Below are positions 8,768 to 17,134 of a stretch of 64,000 bases of DNA, one piece after another. The notes beneath the pieces are model-generated. The model did not search any database. It worked only from the letters and a program-made list of their open reading frames with translations, and had not been told where the DNA came from. The position numbers were made by a program, and so were the translations under genes. Position 1 is the first letter of the stretch. The number at the start of each line of letters is the position of its first letter. Source of the stretch: an uncultured Azohydromonas sp. (lineage in GTDB: Bacteria; Pseudomonadota; Gammaproteobacteria; Burkholderiales; Burkholderiaceae_C); assembly GCF_937926365.1 (NCBI RefSeq), contig NZ_CALAOH010000048.1:52984-116983 (forward strand). Reading direction: 5' to 3'.

Positions 8768-11767
8768 ATGTTGCTCACGCGCAAGAGCGCCACGCCGGCC
8801 GCCGCCGGCCAACCGTCCTCGGGCCTGGTCTCCAGCCTGACCCGTGGCATCGACGCCTTCAACCGCCGCGCCATCGGCACCCTGGACCGCCGCGCCTTCC
8901 TGCGCCGCTCGGGCCTGGGCGTGGGGGCGGGCATTGCCGCCTCGCAGCTCAGCCTGGTGCAGAAGGCCCAGGCCGCCGACAAGCCCGCCGCCGCCGCGGC
9001 CGACGGCAGCCGCAAGGTGGAAGTCAAGCGCACCGTGTGCGGCCACTGCTCGGTGGGCTGCGCGGTGGACGCCGTGGTCGAGAACGGCGTGTGGGTGCGC
9101 CAGGAACCGGTGTTCGACTCGCCCATCAACATGGGCGCGCACTGCGCCAAGGGCGCCGCGCTGCGCGAGCACGGCCACGGCGAGTACCGGCTCAAGTACC
9201 CGATGAAGCTGGTGGACGGCAAGTACCAGCGCATCAGCTGGGACCAGGCCCTCGACGAGATCAGCGCCCGCATGCTGGAGCTGCGCAAGCAGAGCGGCCC
9301 GGACGCGATGTACGTCGTGGGCTCGTCCAAGCACAACAACGAGCAGGCCTACCTGCTGCGCAAGTGGATGAGCCTGTGGGGCAGCAACAACTGCGACCAC
9401 CAGGCGCGCATCTGCCACTCCACCACCGTCGCGGGCGTCGCGAACACGTGGGGCTACGGCGCGATGACCAACTCCTACAACGACATGCAGAACGCCAAGG
9501 CGGCGCTCTACATCGGCTCCAACGCGGCGGAAGCGCACCCGGTGTCGATGTTGCACCTGCTGCATGCCAAGGAGAACGGCTGCAAGGTGATCGTGGTCGA
9601 TCCGCGCTTCACCCGCACCGCGGCCAAGGCCGACGAGTACGTGCGCATCCGCTCGGGCACCGACATCGCGTTCCTGTTCGGCGTGATGCACCACATCTTC
9701 AAGAACGGCTGGGAGGACCAGCAGTACCTCCACGACCGCGTCTACGGCATGGAGAAGGTGCGCGAGGAAGTGCTGGCCAAGTGGACGCCGGACAAGGTGC
9801 AGGAGGTCTGCGGCGTTGATGGCGAAACGACCTTCAGGGTCGCCAAGACGCTGGCCGAGAACCGCCCCGGCACCATCGTGTGGTGCATGGGCCAGACCCA
9901 GCACAGCATCGGCAACGCCATGGTGCGCGCCTCGTGCCTGCTGCAGCTGGCGCTGGGCAACGTGGGTAAATCGGGCGGCGGCACCAACATCTTCCGCGGC
10001 CACGACAACGTGCAGGGTGCCACCGACGTGGGCCCCAACCCCGACTCGCTGCCCGGTTACTACGGCCTGGCCGAGGGTGCGTGGAAGCACTTCGCCAAGG
10101 TCTGGGGCCTGGACTTCGAGGACATCAAGAAGCGCTACGCCCCGGGGATGTTGACCAAGCCCGGCATCACCGTCTCGCGCTGGATCGACGGCGTGCTGGA
10201 GAAGAACGAGCTCATCGACCAGGACCCGAACCTGCGCGGCGTGATCTTCTGGGGCCACGCGCCCAACTCCCAGACCCGCGGCCTGGAGATGAAGCGGGCG
10301 ATGGACAAGCTCGACCTGCTGGTCGTGATCGATCCCTTCCCCAGCGCCACCGCCGGCATGGCGGCCATGCCGGGGCGTCCCGAGGACGCCAACCCCAACC
10401 GCGCCGTGTACCTGCTGCCGGCGTGCACGCAGTTCGAGACCAGCGGCTCCTGCACCGCCTCCAACCGCTCGCTGCAGTGGCGCGAGAAGGTGATCGAGCC
10501 GCTGTGGGAGAGCCGCACCGACCACATGATCATGGCCCAGCTGGCCGACAAGCTCGGCTTCGGCAAGGAGTTCACCCAGGGCTACAAGATGGTCCCGGGC
10601 AAGGGGAACATGCCGGAGATCGAGCCCGAGTCGGTGCTGCGCGAGATCAACCGGGCCGTCTGGACCATCGGCTACACCGGCCAGAGCCCCGAGCGGCTGA
10701 AGGCGCACATGCGCAACATGCACGTCTTCGACGTCAAGACGCTGCGCGCCAGGGGCGGCATCGACAAGGCCACCGGCTACAGCCTCGACGGCGACTATTT
10801 CGGCCTGCCCTGGCCCTGCTACGGCACGCCGGAACTGAAGCACCCGGGCTCGCCCAACCTCTATGACACCAGCAAGCACATCATGGAGGGTGGCGGCAAC
10901 TTCCGCGCGAACTTCGGCGTGGAGCGCGAGGGCGTGAGCCTGCTGGCCGAGGACGGCTCGTATTCCAAGGGCGCCGACATCACCACCGGCTACCCCGAGT
11001 TCGACCACCTGTTGCTCAAGAAACTGGGCTGGTGGGGCGAGCTGACCGAGGCCGAGCAGAAGGCCGCCGAGGGCAAGAACTGGAAGACCGACCTCTCCGG
11101 CGGCATCCAGCGCGTGGTGATGAAGAACCACGGCTGCCACCCCTTCGGCAACGCCAAGGCGCGCGCCGTGGTGTGGAACTTCCCCGATCCGATCCCGCAG
11201 CACCGCGAGCCGATCTACTCCAACCGCCCGGAGCTGATCGCCAAGTACCCGACGCACGACGACAAGAAGGCCTTCTGGCGCCTGCCCACGCTCTACAAGA
11301 GCGTGCAGGAGAAGAACAAGGACATCGGCCAGCGCTTCCCGCTGATCATGACCAGCGGCCGCCTGGTGGAGTACGAGGGCGGCGGCGAGGAGACGCGCTC
11401 CAACCCGTACCTGGCCGAGCTGCAGCAGGAGATGTTCGTCGAGCTCAACCCCAAGGCCGCCAACGACCGGGGCATCCGCAACGGCGAATTCGTGTGGGTG
11501 AGGACGCCGACCATGGAAGCGGTGCCGGGCTTCAAGGGCATCCGCGTCAAGGCGCTGGTGACCGAGCGCGTCAACGAGGAGACGGTCTTCCTGCCCTTCC
11601 ACTTCTCCGGCCGTTGGGGTGGCATCGACCTCGCGCGGTACTACCCGCAGGGCGCCATGCCCGTGGTGCGCGGCGAGGCGGTCAACACCGCCACGACCTA
11701 CGGCTACGACAGCGTGACCATGATGCAAGAGACCAAGACGACGCTCTGCCAGATCGAGCGCGCCTGA
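8768..11767 (+). CDS. fdhA: formate dehydrogenase, catalytic (alpha) subunit
   Basis: A 999-residue molybdopterin oxidoreductase that oxidises formate to CO2. A Tat signal is present (DRRAFLRRSGLG at residues 40-51, cleavage near 70), so the enzyme faces the periplasm. A [4Fe-4S] site starts with C91, C94 and C98 (CGHCSVGC) with the fourth cysteine near 127. The metal ligand is C216 in ARICHSTTV, where Escherichia coli FdnG has selenocysteine, with the following histidine conserved. The bis-MGD domains continue to the C-terminal molydop-binding domain. The start chosen is the ATG after a repeat element, giving a normal signal region; longer readings run through that repeat. Next gene is the iron-sulfur subunit, 30 bases on. 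The metal could be Mo or W. Confidence 0.95.
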   Translation: MLLTRKSATPAAAGQPSSGLVSSLTRGIDAFNRRAIGTLDRRAFLRRSGLGVGAGIAASQLSLVQKAQAADKPAAAAADGSRKVEVKRTVCGHCSVGCAVDAVVENGVWVRQEPVFDSPINMGAHCAKGAALREHGHGEYRLKYPMKLVDGKYQRISWDQALDEISARMLELRKQSGPDAMYVVGSSKHNNEQAYLLRKWMSLWGSNNCDHQARICHSTTVAGVANTWGYGAMTNSYNDMQNAKAALYIGSNAAEAHPVSMLHLLHAKENGCKVIVVDPRFTRTAAKADEYVRIRSGTDIAFLFGVMHHIFKNGWEDQQYLHDRVYGMEKVREEVLAKWTPDKVQEVCGVDGETTFRVAKTLAENRPGTIVWCMGQTQHSIGNAMVRASCLLQLALGNVGKSGGGTNIFRGHDNVQGATDVGPNPDSLPGYYGLAEGAWKHFAKVWGLDFEDIKKRYAPGMLTKPGITVSRWIDGVLEKNELIDQDPNLRGVIFWGHAPNSQTRGLEMKRAMDKLDLLVVIDPFPSATAGMAAMPGRPEDANPNRAVYLLPACTQFETSGSCTASNRSLQWREKVIEPLWESRTDHMIMAQLADKLGFGKEFTQGYKMVPGKGNMPEIEPESVLREINRAVWTIGYTGQSPERLKAHMRNMHVFDVKTLRARGGIDKATGYSLDGDYFGLPWPCYGTPELKHPGSPNLYDTSKHIMEGGGNFRANFGVEREGVSLLAEDGSYSKGADITTGYPEFDHLLLKKLGWWGELTEAEQKAAEGKNWKTDLSGGIQRVVMKNHGCHPFGNAKARAVVWNFPDPIPQHREPIYSNRPELIAKYPTHDDKKAFWRLPTLYKSVQEKNKDIGQRFPLIMTSGRLVEYEGGGEETRSNPYLAELQQEMFVELNPKAANDRGIRNGEFVWVRTPTMEAVPGFKGIRVKALVTERVNEETVFLPFHFSGRWGGIDLARYYPQGAMPVVRGEAVNTATTYGYDSVTMMQETKTTLCQIERA

Positions 11768-11797
11768 GGCCTGCAGCCATAGAAAGAAGGACCTGAC

Positions 11798-12448
11798 ATG
11801 GCCCGAATGAAATTCCTGTGCGACGCCGAGCGTTGCATCGAGTGCAACAGCTGCGTCACCGCCTGCAAGGCCGAGCACGAGGTGCCCTGGGGCGTGAACC
11901 GCCGCCGCGTGGTCACGCTCAACGACGGCGTGCCCGGCGAGAAGAGCATCTCCGTGGCGTGCATGCACTGCTCCGACGCGCCGTGCATGGCGGTGTGCCC
12001 GGTGGACTGCTTCTACCGCACCGACGAAGGGGTGGTGCTGCACGACAAAGACGTGTGCATCGGCTGCGGCTACTGCAGCTATGCCTGTCCCTTCGGCGCG
12101 CCGCAGTTCCCCACCAACGGCACCTTCGGCCTGCGCGGCAAGATGGACAAGTGCACCTTCTGCGCCGGCGGCCCCGAGGCCAACGGCTCCGAAGCCGAGT
12201 TCGAAAAGTACGGGCGCAACCGTCTGGCCGAAGGGAAGCTGCCGATCTGCGCCGAGATGTGCTCGACCAAGGCGCTGCTGGGCGGCGACGGCGACGTGGT
12301 GGCGGACATCTTCCGCCAGCGCGTGGTGCAGCGCGGCAAGGGCAGCGAGGTGTGGGGCTGGGGCACGGCCTACGGCAAGCCCTCGCAGCCGCAGCAGGGC
12401 AGCGGCGGCCCCAAGGCCGAGCCGGTGAAGGCGGAGGTGAAGTCGTGA
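11798..12448 (+). CDS. fdhB: formate dehydrogenase, iron-sulfur (beta) subunit
   Basis: A 216-residue ferredoxin-like electron-transfer subunit with cysteine clusters for four [4Fe-4S] centres: CIECNSCVTACK (residues 13-24), CMHCSDAPCMAVCP, CIGCGYCSYACP, and CTFC with a later CAEMC. It passes electrons from the catalytic subunit to the cytochrome b. E. coli FdnH/FdoH has a C-terminal transmembrane helix; this protein ends in a soluble Gln/Gly/Pro/Lys-rich tail with no helix, so anchoring must come from another subunit. A GTGA overlap couples it to the next gene. Confidence 0.93.
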   Translation: MARMKFLCDAERCIECNSCVTACKAEHEVPWGVNRRRVVTLNDGVPGEKSISVACMHCSDAPCMAVCPVDCFYRTDEGVVLHDKDVCIGCGYCSYACPFGAPQFPTNGTFGLRGKMDKCTFCAGGPEANGSEAEFEKYGRNRLAEGKLPICAEMCSTKALLGGDGDVVADIFRQRVVQRGKGSEVWGWGTAYGKPSQPQQGSGGPKAEPVKAEVKS

Positions 12449-12699
12449 GCGCGCGCCTGATGCTCATCGTGGCCGCCGCGGCGGCGCTCTCGGCCCTGGC
12501 GGCCTGCGGCGAGCGCTCGCAGGAGCTGGGCGCCAAGCGCGTCAAGGCCGACACGCCGGCCCACACCGGCGGCCAGGCCGCGTACAACGCCCCGGGCTGG
12601 AACGCCGGCGAGCGCGCCAGCTGGGAGCAGCAGCTGCGCACCCGCGCCCAGGGCCAGAACGAGTATTCGCGCTCGCCCGCCGCGGCGCCGCAGCAGTGA
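12445..12699 (+). CDS. small lipoprotein of the formate dehydrogenase operon
   Basis: 84 residues from the GTG at 12445, which overlaps the fdhB stop by four bases (an ATG at 12460 would shorten it by five). A hydrophobic signal ends in the lipobox LAAC, then about 65 residues rich in Ala, Gln and Arg with AYNAPGWNAGERASWEQQLRTR. I know no function. Its place between the iron-sulfur and cytochrome subunits suggests it helps anchor or assemble the complex, possibly compensating for the missing FdhB membrane helix (inference). Confidence 0.75.
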   Translation: MSARLMLIVAAAAALSALAACGERSQELGAKRVKADTPAHTGGQAAYNAPGWNAGERASWEQQLRTRAQGQNEYSRSPAAAPQQ

Positions 12700-12718
12700 C
12701 GCCATCCAAGGAGAGGCC

Positions 12719-13846
12719 ATGCGAGGCTTGATCCAGAAACTCCTGCTGGCCGTGGCGCTGGCCGGTGCCGGCCTGCCGGCGCTGGCGCAGTCCGCGGCCG
12801 GCGCGGGCGCCTCGGCGCCGGCCGGCTTCGTCGCGCCGGCCGAGCCGCGCGCCGATGAAACCAACGCCGAGCGCGCCAGGAGCCAGCCCGGCAACAACGC
12901 GCCGATGTGGCGCGGCGTGCGCGAGAGCGGCGTCGTCGAGGGCTTCACCACGCTGCCCGGCGTGGAGAAGGGCGTGCTGATCCAGCGCTTCACGCAGTAC
13001 CCGGGCTCGACGCTGACCAACGCCGGCGAGGCCTGGCGCCAGGTGCGCAACCGCTGGCTCATCCCCTACGGCGGCTCGCTGCTGCTGATCGTGGCGGTGG
13101 CCATCGGGCTGTTCTACTGGAAGCGCGGCCCCATGGGCCACGACGACCACGCGCCCCCGACCATCGAGCGCTTCACGCCGCTGGAGCGCGCCACGCACTG
13201 GGTCAACGCCGGCGCGTTCCTGCTGCTGGCCGTCTCGGGCATCGTGATGGCCTTCGGGAAGTTTTTCCTGCTGCCCGTGATGGGCACGGCGCTGTTCGGC
13301 TGGCTCAGCTACGCGCTCAAGACCGCGCACAACTTCGCCGGCCCGGCCTTCGCCGTGTCGATGGTGGTGATGCTGCTCATGTTCGCGCGCGACAACTGGC
13401 CCAGGGCCTGGGACTGGCAGTGGGCGCTCAAGGGCGGCGGGCTCTTCACCGGCCGGCACGTGCCCTCGCACCGTTTCAACGCCGGCGAGAAGACGCTGTT
13501 CTGGGTCGGCATGTTCTGGCTGGGCAGCATGGTGGTGGGCTCCGGGCTGGTGCTGGACAAGCTCATCCCGGACATGGACTACACGCGCGGCCAGATGCAC
13601 TGGGCGCACATGCTGCACGCCGCCTCGACGATCCTGATCATGTGCCTGTTCATGGGCCACATCTACATGGGCTCGATCGGCGTGAAGGGCGCCTACCGCG
13701 CCATGCGCACCGGCTACGTCAGCGAGGACTGGGCGCGCGAGCACCACGAGCTGTGGTTCAACGACGTCAAGGCCGGGAAGATCCCCGCGCAGCGCTCGGC
13801 CGGCGCCACGCCGCCCGCGACCCCCATCGCCACGCCCCGCGCGTGA
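12719..13846 (+). CDS. fdhC: formate dehydrogenase, cytochrome b (gamma) subunit
   Basis: A 375-residue inner-membrane diheme cytochrome b that takes electrons from the iron-sulfur subunit to quinone. An N-terminal signal (MRGLIQKLLLAVALAGAGLPALA) precedes an extended periplasmic segment of about 80 residues, then one helix near 120-140 and a four-helix cytochrome b561 core. Candidate heme-ligand histidines lie in ATHWVN, KTAHNF, HWAHMLHA and MGHIYMG. The extra N-terminal region is longer than in E. coli FdnI (about 217 residues total) but usual for beta-proteobacterial FdoI-like proteins. AAGGAGAG at 12708 is its ribosome site. Confidence 0.92.
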   Translation: MRGLIQKLLLAVALAGAGLPALAQSAAGAGASAPAGFVAPAEPRADETNAERARSQPGNNAPMWRGVRESGVVEGFTTLPGVEKGVLIQRFTQYPGSTLTNAGEAWRQVRNRWLIPYGGSLLLIVAVAIGLFYWKRGPMGHDDHAPPTIERFTPLERATHWVNAGAFLLLAVSGIVMAFGKFFLLPVMGTALFGWLSYALKTAHNFAGPAFAVSMVVMLLMFARDNWPRAWDWQWALKGGGLFTGRHVPSHRFNAGEKTLFWVGMFWLGSMVVGSGLVLDKLIPDMDYTRGQMHWAHMLHAASTILIMCLFMGHIYMGSIGVKGAYRAMRTGYVSEDWAREHHELWFNDVKAGKIPAQRSAGATPPATPIATPRA

Positions 13847-13866
13847 TGCGTTCAGGAATCCAGACC

Positions 13867-14232
13867 ATGAAGAAAGCATTCATTCCCGCCCTGGCGCTGA
13901 GCCTGGCCGCCGGGGCCGCATGGGCCAAGCTGCCGCCGCCGTCCGACGAGGCCAAGGCCAAGGCCGAGGAAGCCAGGGCCAAGGCGGCGTGGAGCGACAA
14001 GGTTGCCGCTTATCAACTGTGCAAGGCCAGCGACCGCGTGGCCGCGCGCACCCTGGACGAGCAGAAGAAAGCCGGCAAGCCGGCGGGTGAGGTGGTGGCG
14101 ACACCGGCCTGCGCCGACCCGGGCCCCTTCGTGTACACGCCGGCCGAGGCCGCCGCTGCCGCACCCGCGGCCCCCGCGACGACGGCTGCTGCAGCGCCCG
14201 CCGCCCCGGCAGTGCCCCCCCAGAAGCCCTGA
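13867..14232 (+). CDS. periplasmic Ala/Pro-rich protein of the formate dehydrogenase operon
   Basis: 121 residues with a clear Sec signal peptide (MKKAFIPALALSLAAGAAWA), a short Lys/Glu/Ala-rich helical region, two cysteines (QLCKASDR and ATPACADPG) that could form a disulfide, and a low-complexity Ala/Pro tail. No family recognised. It sits 20 bases after fdhC and 18 before fdhD in the same orientation, so it belongs to the operon. Its job is unknown. Confidence 0.75.
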   Translation: MKKAFIPALALSLAAGAAWAKLPPPSDEAKAKAEEARAKAAWSDKVAAYQLCKASDRVAARTLDEQKKAGKPAGEVVATPACADPGPFVYTPAEAAAAAPAAPATTAAAAPAAPAVPPQKP

Positions 14233-14250
14233 AAGCCGAGGGCCCGTAGC

Positions 14251-15141
14251 ATGGCTGCCATGCAACCCGTCTCGAAGATGCCCTTGCTGCCGCGCCTGAC
14301 CGACACCGGCGCGGCGCTCACGCGCGAGGTCGAGGTGCTGGACGAGTACGGCCAGCGCCGCGTGCTGCACATGCCCAACGAGCGGGCGCTGACCGTGTTC
14401 GTGGACAAGCGCGAACTGGTCACGCTCATGACGCTGGGCGCGGCGCCGGAGCTGCTGGTGCTGGGCTACCTGCGCAACCAGCGCCTGGTGGCCTCGGTGG
14501 AGGAGGTGGAATCGATCACGGTGGACTGGGAAGTCTCGGCCGCCGCCGTGAGGACGCGCGAGGGCGTGCGGGACTTCGAGCGCAAGACGGCCAAGCGCAT
14601 CGTGACCACCGGCTGCGGCCAGGGCACGGTGTTCGGCGACGCGATGGCGAGCTTCGAGGAGCTGCGCCTGCCCTCGGCGGCGCAGGCGCGCATCCGCCAG
14701 TCCACGCTGGCGGCGCAGCTGGAGCGCATGCGCCAGATGCAGATGGAGAGCATCCACCGCAAGGCGGGCTCGGTGCACGGCTGCGCGCTGTTTCGTGGCA
14801 GCGAGCTGTTGTGGTTCGTGGAGGACGTGGGGCGCCACAACGCCATCGACGCCATCGCCGGCTGGATGTGGATGCATGGCGTGGACGGGGCTGACAAATG
14901 CTTCTACACGACCGGGCGGCTGACCAGCGAGATGGTGATGAAGGCGGCGCAGATGGGCGTGCCCATCGTGGTGAGCCGCAACGGCGTGACGCAGATGGGC
15001 CACGAGCTGGCCACGCGGCTGGGCATGACGCTCTTCGGGCGCGCGGCCAACCGCCATTTCCTGTGCTACTCGGGCTTCGAGCGCTTCGACGCCGAGCCCG
15101 AGCCCGCGCCGCCGGTGGCGCGGGTGGTGCGGTCGAGCTGA
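14251..15141 (+). CDS. fdhD: FdhD, sulfur carrier needed for formate dehydrogenase activity
   Basis: A 296-residue cytoplasmic protein of the FdhD family, which transfers sulfur from IscS to the Mo-bisMGD cofactor before the catalytic subunit is exported. Conserved stretches include ERALTVFVDKREL, LGYLRNQ, HGCALF, EDVGRHNAIDA, TTGRLTSEMVMKA and ISR-like VVSRNGVT. The conserved CxxC loop of E. coli FdhD appears here as TTGCGQGT, with a single cysteine. It closes the operon; a GC-rich hairpin follows at 15151-15169. Confidence 0.92.
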   Translation: MAAMQPVSKMPLLPRLTDTGAALTREVEVLDEYGQRRVLHMPNERALTVFVDKRELVTLMTLGAAPELLVLGYLRNQRLVASVEEVESITVDWEVSAAAVRTREGVRDFERKTAKRIVTTGCGQGTVFGDAMASFEELRLPSAAQARIRQSTLAAQLERMRQMQMESIHRKAGSVHGCALFRGSELLWFVEDVGRHNAIDAIAGWMWMHGVDGADKCFYTTGRLTSEMVMKAAQMGVPIVVSRNGVTQMGHELATRLGMTLFGRAANRHFLCYSGFERFDAEPEPAPPVARVVRSS

Positions 15142-15150
15142 ACCGCACCC

Positions 15151-15169
15151 GCAGGCCCAACGGGCCTGC
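15151..15169 (+). terminator. hairpin after fdhD
   Basis: GCAGGCCC and GGGCCTGC form an eight-base-pair stem with a three-base loop ten bases after the fdhD stop. There is no T run, so it is a weak or Rho-assisted terminator, or a 3'-end stabiliser. Confidence 0.4.
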
Positions 15170-15514
15170 CTGACATCACATCCAGCACTCGCCGGGGCAT
15201 TCGGCCCGGCAAGGTCGCACGGAGCGCTGCTCCCGCGCCGTGCTTCGGCTTGCTGTTCCCGCGCACCCGCGTCGAACGCGGCTGCAGTCGCTTTGGCGGC
15301 TGCCGATCAAGTCCCGTCCCAATGGCGCACTTCTCGGGTGCATTCCTGGCCGTGATTTGCATCAGCCAGCCAAAGCGCTGGTAGCCTTGCTTACACCTCA
15401 TGTATCCAAATGAGTTTGTCAAATTTCACACACGGCAGCGCGTTGCCAAGAGATATGCAGGGGGAAAAGACACCAGTACGGCTTTACGATGCAGCATTCC
15501 AGGGTGCTAATATT

Positions 15515-15539
15515 GATACTGAAGTATCCATTTAGTATC
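15515..15539. promoter_or_regulatory. GATACT/AGTATC palindrome, possible operator
   Basis: GATACTGAAGTATC at 15515-15528 is a perfect six-base inverted repeat with a two-base spacer, and AGTATC recurs at 15534-15539, centred about ten bases later. It lies 57-80 bases before the lipoprotein start, within an AT-rich patch unlike its surroundings. It could bind a repressor or activator; no regulator gene is adjacent. Confidence 0.45.
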
Positions 15540-15595
15540 AGCACTGGCTTTTACTAACAATCCCCCCTGCATCCCTGCCTCTGAGGACTTTGCCC

Positions 15596-17008
15596 ATGTT
15601 CATCTGCAAGAAAGCCCCGCTCGCTGCTGCCGCTGCCCTCGTTGTCGTTGGTCTCGCCGGATGTTTCGGTGGGGGCGGGGATGGCCCGGCCCATACGGAA
15701 GGTTGGATGGTCGATGGCTACGTCGAGGGTGGCACGGTCTTCTGCGACCTGGACAAGGATGGCGTGCTCGACTCCGGCGAGCCCTCCACCACGACCGACG
15801 CGAATGGCAAGTTCGCAGTCCATTACTGCGAAGCGCCCCTTGTGGGCTTCGGTGGCAAGAACACGGACACCGGCTTCGACTTCACCGGCGTGATGAAGGC
15901 CCCCGCGCAGAGCCAGTACCTCACGCCGCTGACCACGCTGATCGTCGAGGGCGTGAAGGAAGAAACCCTGGTGGCGCTGCTGGGCCTGCCCCCTGGCACG
16001 AAGCTGACCGCCACCGACCCGACCACGAACCTGGCGGTCTACACGGCCACGCTGGCCGTGCAGCAGTACATCGCCCAGCTGGCCGCGACGCTCGCCGGTG
16101 ATGCTGACCCGCAGGCGTTCTACGCCAAGGTGGCCTTGTCGCTGGCCACCGTCTTGAAGAACGCGCCGGCGGGCACGACGCTGATTTCGGCATCGGGCCT
16201 GAACTCCACGCTGCTGGAGGAGGCGGCCAAGAGCGCCGCGGGCTCCGCCATCGACCTCGCCAACCTCAAGGCCGTGCTGGCCGACATCAAGGGCCAAGCT
16301 GACCAGTTTCTGCGCGCGGCCTCGCTGGATGCTCTGACGACGCTGTCCAAGGCGCTGCAGGACCCCGCCGTCAAGATCGATCCGGCTGCGGGCACGAAGT
16401 TCTTCGCCCTGCAGGATGACTCCATCCAGTTCGGTGCCGAATCCAAGACGCTGGCCGAGCTGGGTTCTGGTATCACGCTGAGCAACTTCGACAAGATCAG
16501 CCTGAAGGCCGTCGTCACCGGCGCGCCCACCGTGGGCACCAGCGCCGTGGGCCTGTCGCTGGTTGAGCAGGGCGGCCAGAACCGTGCCCTGCAGGTGGTG
16601 CTGGACAAGGTCAACTTCACGCTGAGCGCTGGCCAACTGGCCATGACGGTGGCTTCCGACGCCAACATCCACCTGCACGGCAAGAAGGCCAATGGCGGCA
16701 CCGTCAGCTACACCGGCCCGCTGGGCACCATCCAGAAGCCGGTGACCGTCACCGACAACACCCTGACGCTGGATTACAGCGCCATGGTGAAGAAGGCGCT
16801 GGAGACGGCTACCGATGAGAACAAGCCGACGCTGGAGAGCTACCTGAACGTCACCGGCACCTTCCAGGTCACGGCCGCCATCTCCAACTTCAACCTGCGC
16901 AAGGCCGACGGCGGCGCGCTGGCGCAGACCGTGGTGAGCGTCCCCAACACCACCGGCAACGTCGCCGGCGCGGGCTTCACCGGCAAGGTCACGGTGCTCG
17001 CGAACTGA
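15596..17008 (+). CDS. predicted lipoprotein with a calcium-loop-like motif
   Basis: 470 residues. The signal ends in lipobox LAGC (around residue 22), followed by a glycine-rich linker and VDGYVEGGTVFCDLDKDGVLDSGE; the DLDKDGVLD portion resembles an EF-hand/dockerin calcium loop. The rest is rich in Thr, Ala and Leu and alternates helical (about 100-240) and beta-prone regions (300-470). No named family. The ATG at 15596 has GAGGA nine bases upstream. A strong terminator follows, so it is transcribed on its own. Codon use is close to its neighbours. It may act at the cell surface with the beta-barrel protein encoded next (inference from adjacency). Confidence 0.75.
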   Translation: MFICKKAPLAAAAALVVVGLAGCFGGGGDGPAHTEGWMVDGYVEGGTVFCDLDKDGVLDSGEPSTTTDANGKFAVHYCEAPLVGFGGKNTDTGFDFTGVMKAPAQSQYLTPLTTLIVEGVKEETLVALLGLPPGTKLTATDPTTNLAVYTATLAVQQYIAQLAATLAGDADPQAFYAKVALSLATVLKNAPAGTTLISASGLNSTLLEEAAKSAAGSAIDLANLKAVLADIKGQADQFLRAASLDALTTLSKALQDPAVKIDPAAGTKFFALQDDSIQFGAESKTLAELGSGITLSNFDKISLKAVVTGAPTVGTSAVGLSLVEQGGQNRALQVVLDKVNFTLSAGQLAMTVASDANIHLHGKKANGGTVSYTGPLGTIQKPVTVTDNTLTLDYSAMVKKALETATDENKPTLESYLNVTGTFQVTAAISNFNLRKADGGALAQTVVSVPNTTGNVAGAGFTGKVTVLAN

Positions 17009-17039
17009 TCGCCGTACCCGGTCTCTGACCCCCTAGCGC

Positions 17040-17074
17040 AAGAAGCGGCTTGGTCCCAAGCCGCTTCTTTTTTT
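17040..17074 (+). terminator. rho-independent terminator after the lipoprotein gene
   Basis: AAGAAGCGGCTTGG pairs with CCAAGCCGCTTCTT in a 13-14 base-pair stem followed by seven T residues. A textbook intrinsic terminator, about 30 bases after the stop codon. Confidence 0.9.
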
Positions 17075-17134
17075 GTTCCACGATGAAGTGCCCCCGTGCG
17101 GGTGCTCCAGGCCCGAACCGCTGCCGTCTGCATC

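Larger units (their letters stand above)
15142..15595. other. 454-base intergenic region between fdhD and the lipoprotein gene
   Basis: No gene is convincing on either strand. It starts with a short hairpin that may end the formate dehydrogenase transcript. The middle is ordinary GC-rich sequence. The last 200 bases are markedly AT-richer, with TTTGTCAAATTTCAC near 15415-15428 and a GATACT/AGTATC palindrome at 15515-15528, which marks it as the control region of the lipoprotein gene. Confidence 0.6.

Noticed and set aside
9413..9415. Possible selenocysteine position in the catalytic subunit
   Set aside because: The codon is TGC (cysteine), not TGA, and no interruption of the frame occurs, so no selenocysteine machinery is needed.
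8561..12043. A very long open frame on the minus strand opposite the formate dehydrogenase genes
   Set aside because: It is rich in His, Val, Ala, Gly and Arg with no domain, and mirrors third-position GC bias of the clear fdhA and fdhB genes on the plus strand.
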